Positions 6,270-6,980 of a DNA stretch of 6,980 bases are shown here, one piece after another. This stretch comes from an uncultured Collinsella sp. Lineage in GTDB: Bacteria > Actinomycetota > Coriobacteriia > Coriobacteriales > Coriobacteriaceae. How positions within the stretch are numbered: the first letter of the stretch is position 1; each line of letters begins with the position of its first letter. The stretch is from contig CAAENO010000031.1 of assembly GCA_900757385.1 (NCBI GenBank), positions 1 through 6,980 on the forward strand. Direction: 5' to 3'. The notes beneath the pieces were generated by a model that did not search any database, was not told the DNA's origin, and was given only the letters and a program-made list of their open reading frames with translations. Both the position numbers and the translations under genes were made by a program.

Positions 6270-6294
6270 AGCTCCCAGCAATGGGAGTTTTTTT
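6270..6294 (+). terminator. Second terminator, ending tRNA-tail unit 2
   Basis: A near copy of the tRNA-Leu terminator: CTCCCA (6272-6277) pairs with TGGGAG (6282-6287) around GCAA, followed by seven T. One C-to-T change turns a G-C pair into G-T. It would stop transcripts that pass the first terminator. Confidence 0.88.
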
Positions 6295-6347
6295 ACGGGT
6301 CGTTTTTGGCAGATTTGACCTATCGATTTCGTGCGGTAGATGCCCCT

Positions 6348-6565
6348 GTGGTCAAAAAGTGGCAAATATGAGTACTGGCACAAAAATAGAGACATTTCAC
6401 GAAGCCATTTTTGCTCATTTTACGCAACAGATGTACGCTAATTTGGCTCAACCTTGAGACAATTTGAAGTAATTTCGATAGACCTCGGGTTCAAGGAGGC
6501 GAGTTTGACCCAAATACGCTGCTACTAAACTGGTAACAGTACTCATATTTGGCTTTTTTGACCAC
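6348..6565. mobile_element. MITE-like AT-rich element with ~29-base terminal inverted repeats
   Basis: Positions 6348-6376 and 6538-6565 are imperfect inverted repeats. The inner 14 bases (AGTACTCATATTTG read at the right end) and the outer 11 (TTTTTGACCAC) match exactly, with a short mismatched patch and one length difference between. The 218-base element is AT-rich against a GC-rich chromosome and has no credible gene, as expected for a non-autonomous miniature transposon or a large intergenic palindrome. I see no clear target-site duplication beside the ends. It fills most of the gap between tRNA-tail unit 2 and the SPFH gene. The bases between it and the unit (6295-6347) hold nothing I can identify. 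Confidence 0.7.
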
Positions 6566-6599
6566 GGACCCTCTTGTTAGTGTCACGCGGCCGCTCCGT

Positions 6600-6610
6600 G
6601 CGGGTATCCT
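6600..6610 (+). promoter_or_regulatory. Putative promoter -10 of the SPFH gene
   Basis: GCGGGTATCCT, with TATCCT at 6605-6610, lies 32 bases before the start codon. It differs by one base from the string upstream of the first gene (371-381). No convincing -35 box is seen. Confidence 0.4.
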
Positions 6611-6642
6611 AGTGCCAATGTGCGCCTATCAGAGGAGAAACC

Positions 6643-6980
6643 ATGCTGTTTTCCGGTATCATCGCTGCCCTTACGAGCCTCTTGTTTCCCATTATCATTT
6701 TGTTGCTCCTGCTCCCCAACGCCTGCTATGTCGTTGAACAGCAGCACGCCGTAATCATCGAGCGCTTGGGTAAGTTCAACCGCATTGTTAGCGCAGGCTT
6801 CCACATGAAGGTGCCCGTGATTGACCGCAAGGCCGCCACGGTGAGTCTGCGCACCATGAAAAATGGTTTTGGCATCGACGTTAAGACTCAGGACAACGTG
6901 ACCATTGGCCTTGAGGTCTCCGCTCAGTACCACGTGAGCTATGACATGGGCGCCGGCCCGGCAGATTCGGGCATCTACAA
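6643..6980 (+). CDS. SPFH/band-7 (stomatin-like) membrane protein, N-terminal part
   Basis: The first 112 residues of a gene that runs off the window end. A hydrophobic segment at about 5-28 should anchor the protein in the cytoplasmic membrane. It is followed directly by the band-7 entry pattern: VVEQQHAVIIERLGKFNRI (30-48), the SAGFHMKVPVIDR stretch (50-62), and DVKTQDNVTIGLEVSAQY (79-96), which corresponds to the family's usual DVPPQxxxTKDNVxVxVDxxVxY region. SPFH proteins form large membrane rings that organise membrane domains or control proteases. Full-length relatives are about 300 residues, so roughly two thirds is missing here. GAGGAGA (6632-6638) is a strong binding site 4 bases before the ATG. 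Whether it is a QmcA, HflC or plain stomatin type cannot be told from this part, and no partner gene is visible. Confidence 0.88.
   Translation, partial: MLFSGIIAALTSLLFPIIILLLLLPNACYVVEQQHAVIIERLGKFNRIVSAGFHMKVPVIDRKAATVSLRTMKNGFGIDVKTQDNVTIGLEVSAQYHVSYDMGAGPADSGIY

Larger units (their letters stand above)
6106..6294 (+). repeat. tRNA-tail unit 2: structured non-coding repeat behind tRNA-Leu
   Basis: This 189-base unit begins right after the tRNA-Leu terminator and ends with a second copy of the tRNA end plus terminator. Positions 6241-6294 match 6052-6105 at 51 of 54 bases. It opens with a hairpin (6118-6124 with 6133-6139) whose loop region GGACTTGAACCT (6124-6135) is the exact complement of tRNA-Leu T-arm positions 6044-6055. 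Next come AAAACGC-GGA-GCGTTTT (6156-6172), and GTCCGC (6187-6192) pairing with GCGGAC (6235-6240) around smaller hairpins CCGCC/GGCGG and ATCCGC-GAA-GCGGAT (6218-6232). It shares plan and partial sequence with the unit at 12-198. No protein is encoded. It could be a tRNA-anchored mobile element or a tRNA-linked structured RNA. Confidence 0.8.

Noticed and set aside
6048..6395. A 115-codon minus-strand open frame with an internal peptide repeat
   Set aside because: It runs over the antisense of the tRNA end, both terminators and unit 2. The peptide repeat (KKLPLLGALS) is only the translation of the duplicated terminator and tRNA end.
6263..6457. A 64-codon open frame across the second terminator and into the AT-rich element
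   Set aside because: Starts inside a terminator copy, has no binding site of quality, and crosses an element boundary. A shorter start at 6368 inside the terminal repeat is equally unsupported.

Overview
The window looks like chromosomal DNA from a high-GC actinobacterium. Codon use, protein sequences and gene set suggest class Coriobacteriia, most likely a Collinsella-type gut bacterium. That assignment is inference from composition and protein style, not from a database match. All genes lie on the + strand.

Layout. (a) 1-198 holds a hairpin-rich unit that ends in a copy of a tRNA 3' end plus a terminator; its parent tRNA is presumably just upstream of the window. (b) 199-446 is non-coding: a palindrome at 206-253, a likely promoter near 371-381 and a small leader hairpin at 410-428. 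(c) 447-2393 holds a degenerate GH5-type glycosidase homologue followed 6 bases later by rsmI. (d) 2463-4064 is metG, followed by a terminator. (e) 4172-5939 holds rsmA and a TatD-family metallohydrolase, overlapping by 11 bases. (f) 5983-6069 is tRNA-Leu(CAG) with its terminator. (g) 6106-6294 is a second tRNA-tail unit of the same plan as the first. (h) 6348-6565 is an AT-rich, MITE-like element with terminal inverted repeats. (i) 6643 to the window end is the start of an SPFH/band-7 membrane protein.

How the genes fit together. The core of the window serves translation. RsmI and RsmA methylate 16S rRNA near the decoding centre, MetG charges tRNA-Met, and tRNA-Leu(CAG) reads CUG. TatD is a common companion of metG and rsmA. 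The GH5 homologue and the SPFH protein have no obvious link to this theme.

The most interesting signal is the pair of tRNA-tail units. Both are followed by a near-copy of a tRNA 3' end and its terminator, spaced 186 and 189 bases from the parent copy. Both begin with an antisense T-arm-like hairpin whose core matches the associated tRNA, and both carry a similar AACGC/GCGTT hairpin. They look like two members of one family of tRNA-anchored elements or tRNA-linked structured RNAs, comparable in layout to the repeats behind the E. coli tyrT tRNA gene (rtT). The second notable signal is that the GH5 homologue lacks the family's acid/base glutamate.
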